The notes under the pieces were generated by a model. It did no database searches and was not told the origin of the DNA. It saw nothing but the letters and a program-made list of their open reading frames with translations. From contig CAQRXS010000081.1 of assembly GCA_948874605.1 (NCBI GenBank), forward strand, positions 1 through 5,439: a stretch of 5,439 nt of DNA, in the 5' to 3' direction. Every line of letters starts with the position of its first letter. Within the stretch, counting starts at the first letter, position 1. The DNA is from an uncultured Bacilli bacterium. Lineage in GTDB: Bacteria; Bacillota_I; Bacilli_A; RF39; UBA660. The position numbers were made by a program, and so were the translations under genes. Shown here piece by piece: positions 5,346 through 5,439 of the stretch.

Positions 5346-5439
5346 ATGGATAAGAAGAAAACAATAATGATAGGAATCATTGTATTAACAATTGTAATGA
5401 TAAGTGGTGTAAGTTTTGCATTATGGCAAATTAATTTAA
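5346..5439 (+). CDS. N-terminus of an exported or membrane-anchored protein (partial)
   Basis: The frame is open from ATG 5346 to the window edge: 31 complete codons with no stop. The protein starts MDKKK, a positive n-region, followed by a hydrophobic stretch of about 16-20 residues (about 6-25), then SGVSFALWQINL. This is a signal peptide or signal anchor; cleavage after A25 (S-F-A) is plausible. The Gly-Val-Ser-Phe-Ala-Leu-Trp turn resembles N-termini of TasA/camelysin-like or other surface proteins of Firmicutes that are handled by SipW-type signal peptidases, but that is pattern memory only. Its own promoter and ribosome binding site suggest a unit separate from the Rnf-like pair. Function is unknown from what is visible. 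Confidence 0.7.
   Translation, partial: MDKKKTIMIGIIVLTIVMISGVSFALWQINL

Noticed and set aside
1..5439. CRISPR arrays, insertion sequences, transposase genes or attachment sites
   Set aside because: No regularly spaced repeats, terminal inverted repeats with a transposase, or tRNA-linked direct repeats were seen.

Overview
The window looks like a piece of a low-GC, AT-rich bacterial chromosome, most likely a Firmicutes/Mollicutes-type lineage (Erysipelotrichia, RF39 or a similar uncultured group). The basis is the very AT-rich DNA, Shine-Dalgarno-led genes all on the plus strand, tight packing, and a dnaK/dnaJ chaperone locus. Trp is written as TGG and no internal TGA is needed in any real gene, so the standard bacterial code (table 11) fits. 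The placement is an inference from style, not a phylogenetic result.

Region 1 (1-3119) is the 3' part of a heat-shock/proteostasis operon. It holds the last 39 codons of dnaK, then a perfect 9-bp hairpin with a GTGA loop, then a full M3-family oligoendopeptidase (pepF type), then dnaJ, whose ATG follows the peptidase stop codon directly. An intrinsic terminator that begins inside the dnaJ 3' end closes the unit. A peptidase sits where dnaK and dnaJ are usually adjacent, so refolding (DnaK/DnaJ) and clearance of peptides may be co-expressed.

Region 2 (3120-5221) is a new transcription unit with its own TATAAT box. It has two overlapping genes: a shortened RnfC-like protein with two intact 4Fe-4S cysteine motifs, and a RnfD/NqrB-like integral membrane protein. 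Both are recognisable but eroded. The RnfC-like protein lacks the glycine-rich FMN/NADH-site loop, and the RnfD-like protein lacks a good flavinylation motif and the usual FNPA segment. No rnfG, rnfE, rnfA or rnfB gene lies beside them. This orphan, apparently minimal C-D pair is the most unusual content of the window.

Region 3 (5222-5439) is a 124-bp intergenic spacer with a good sigma-A-type promoter and a long imperfect inverted repeat, followed by the first 31 codons of an exported or membrane-anchored protein that runs off the end.
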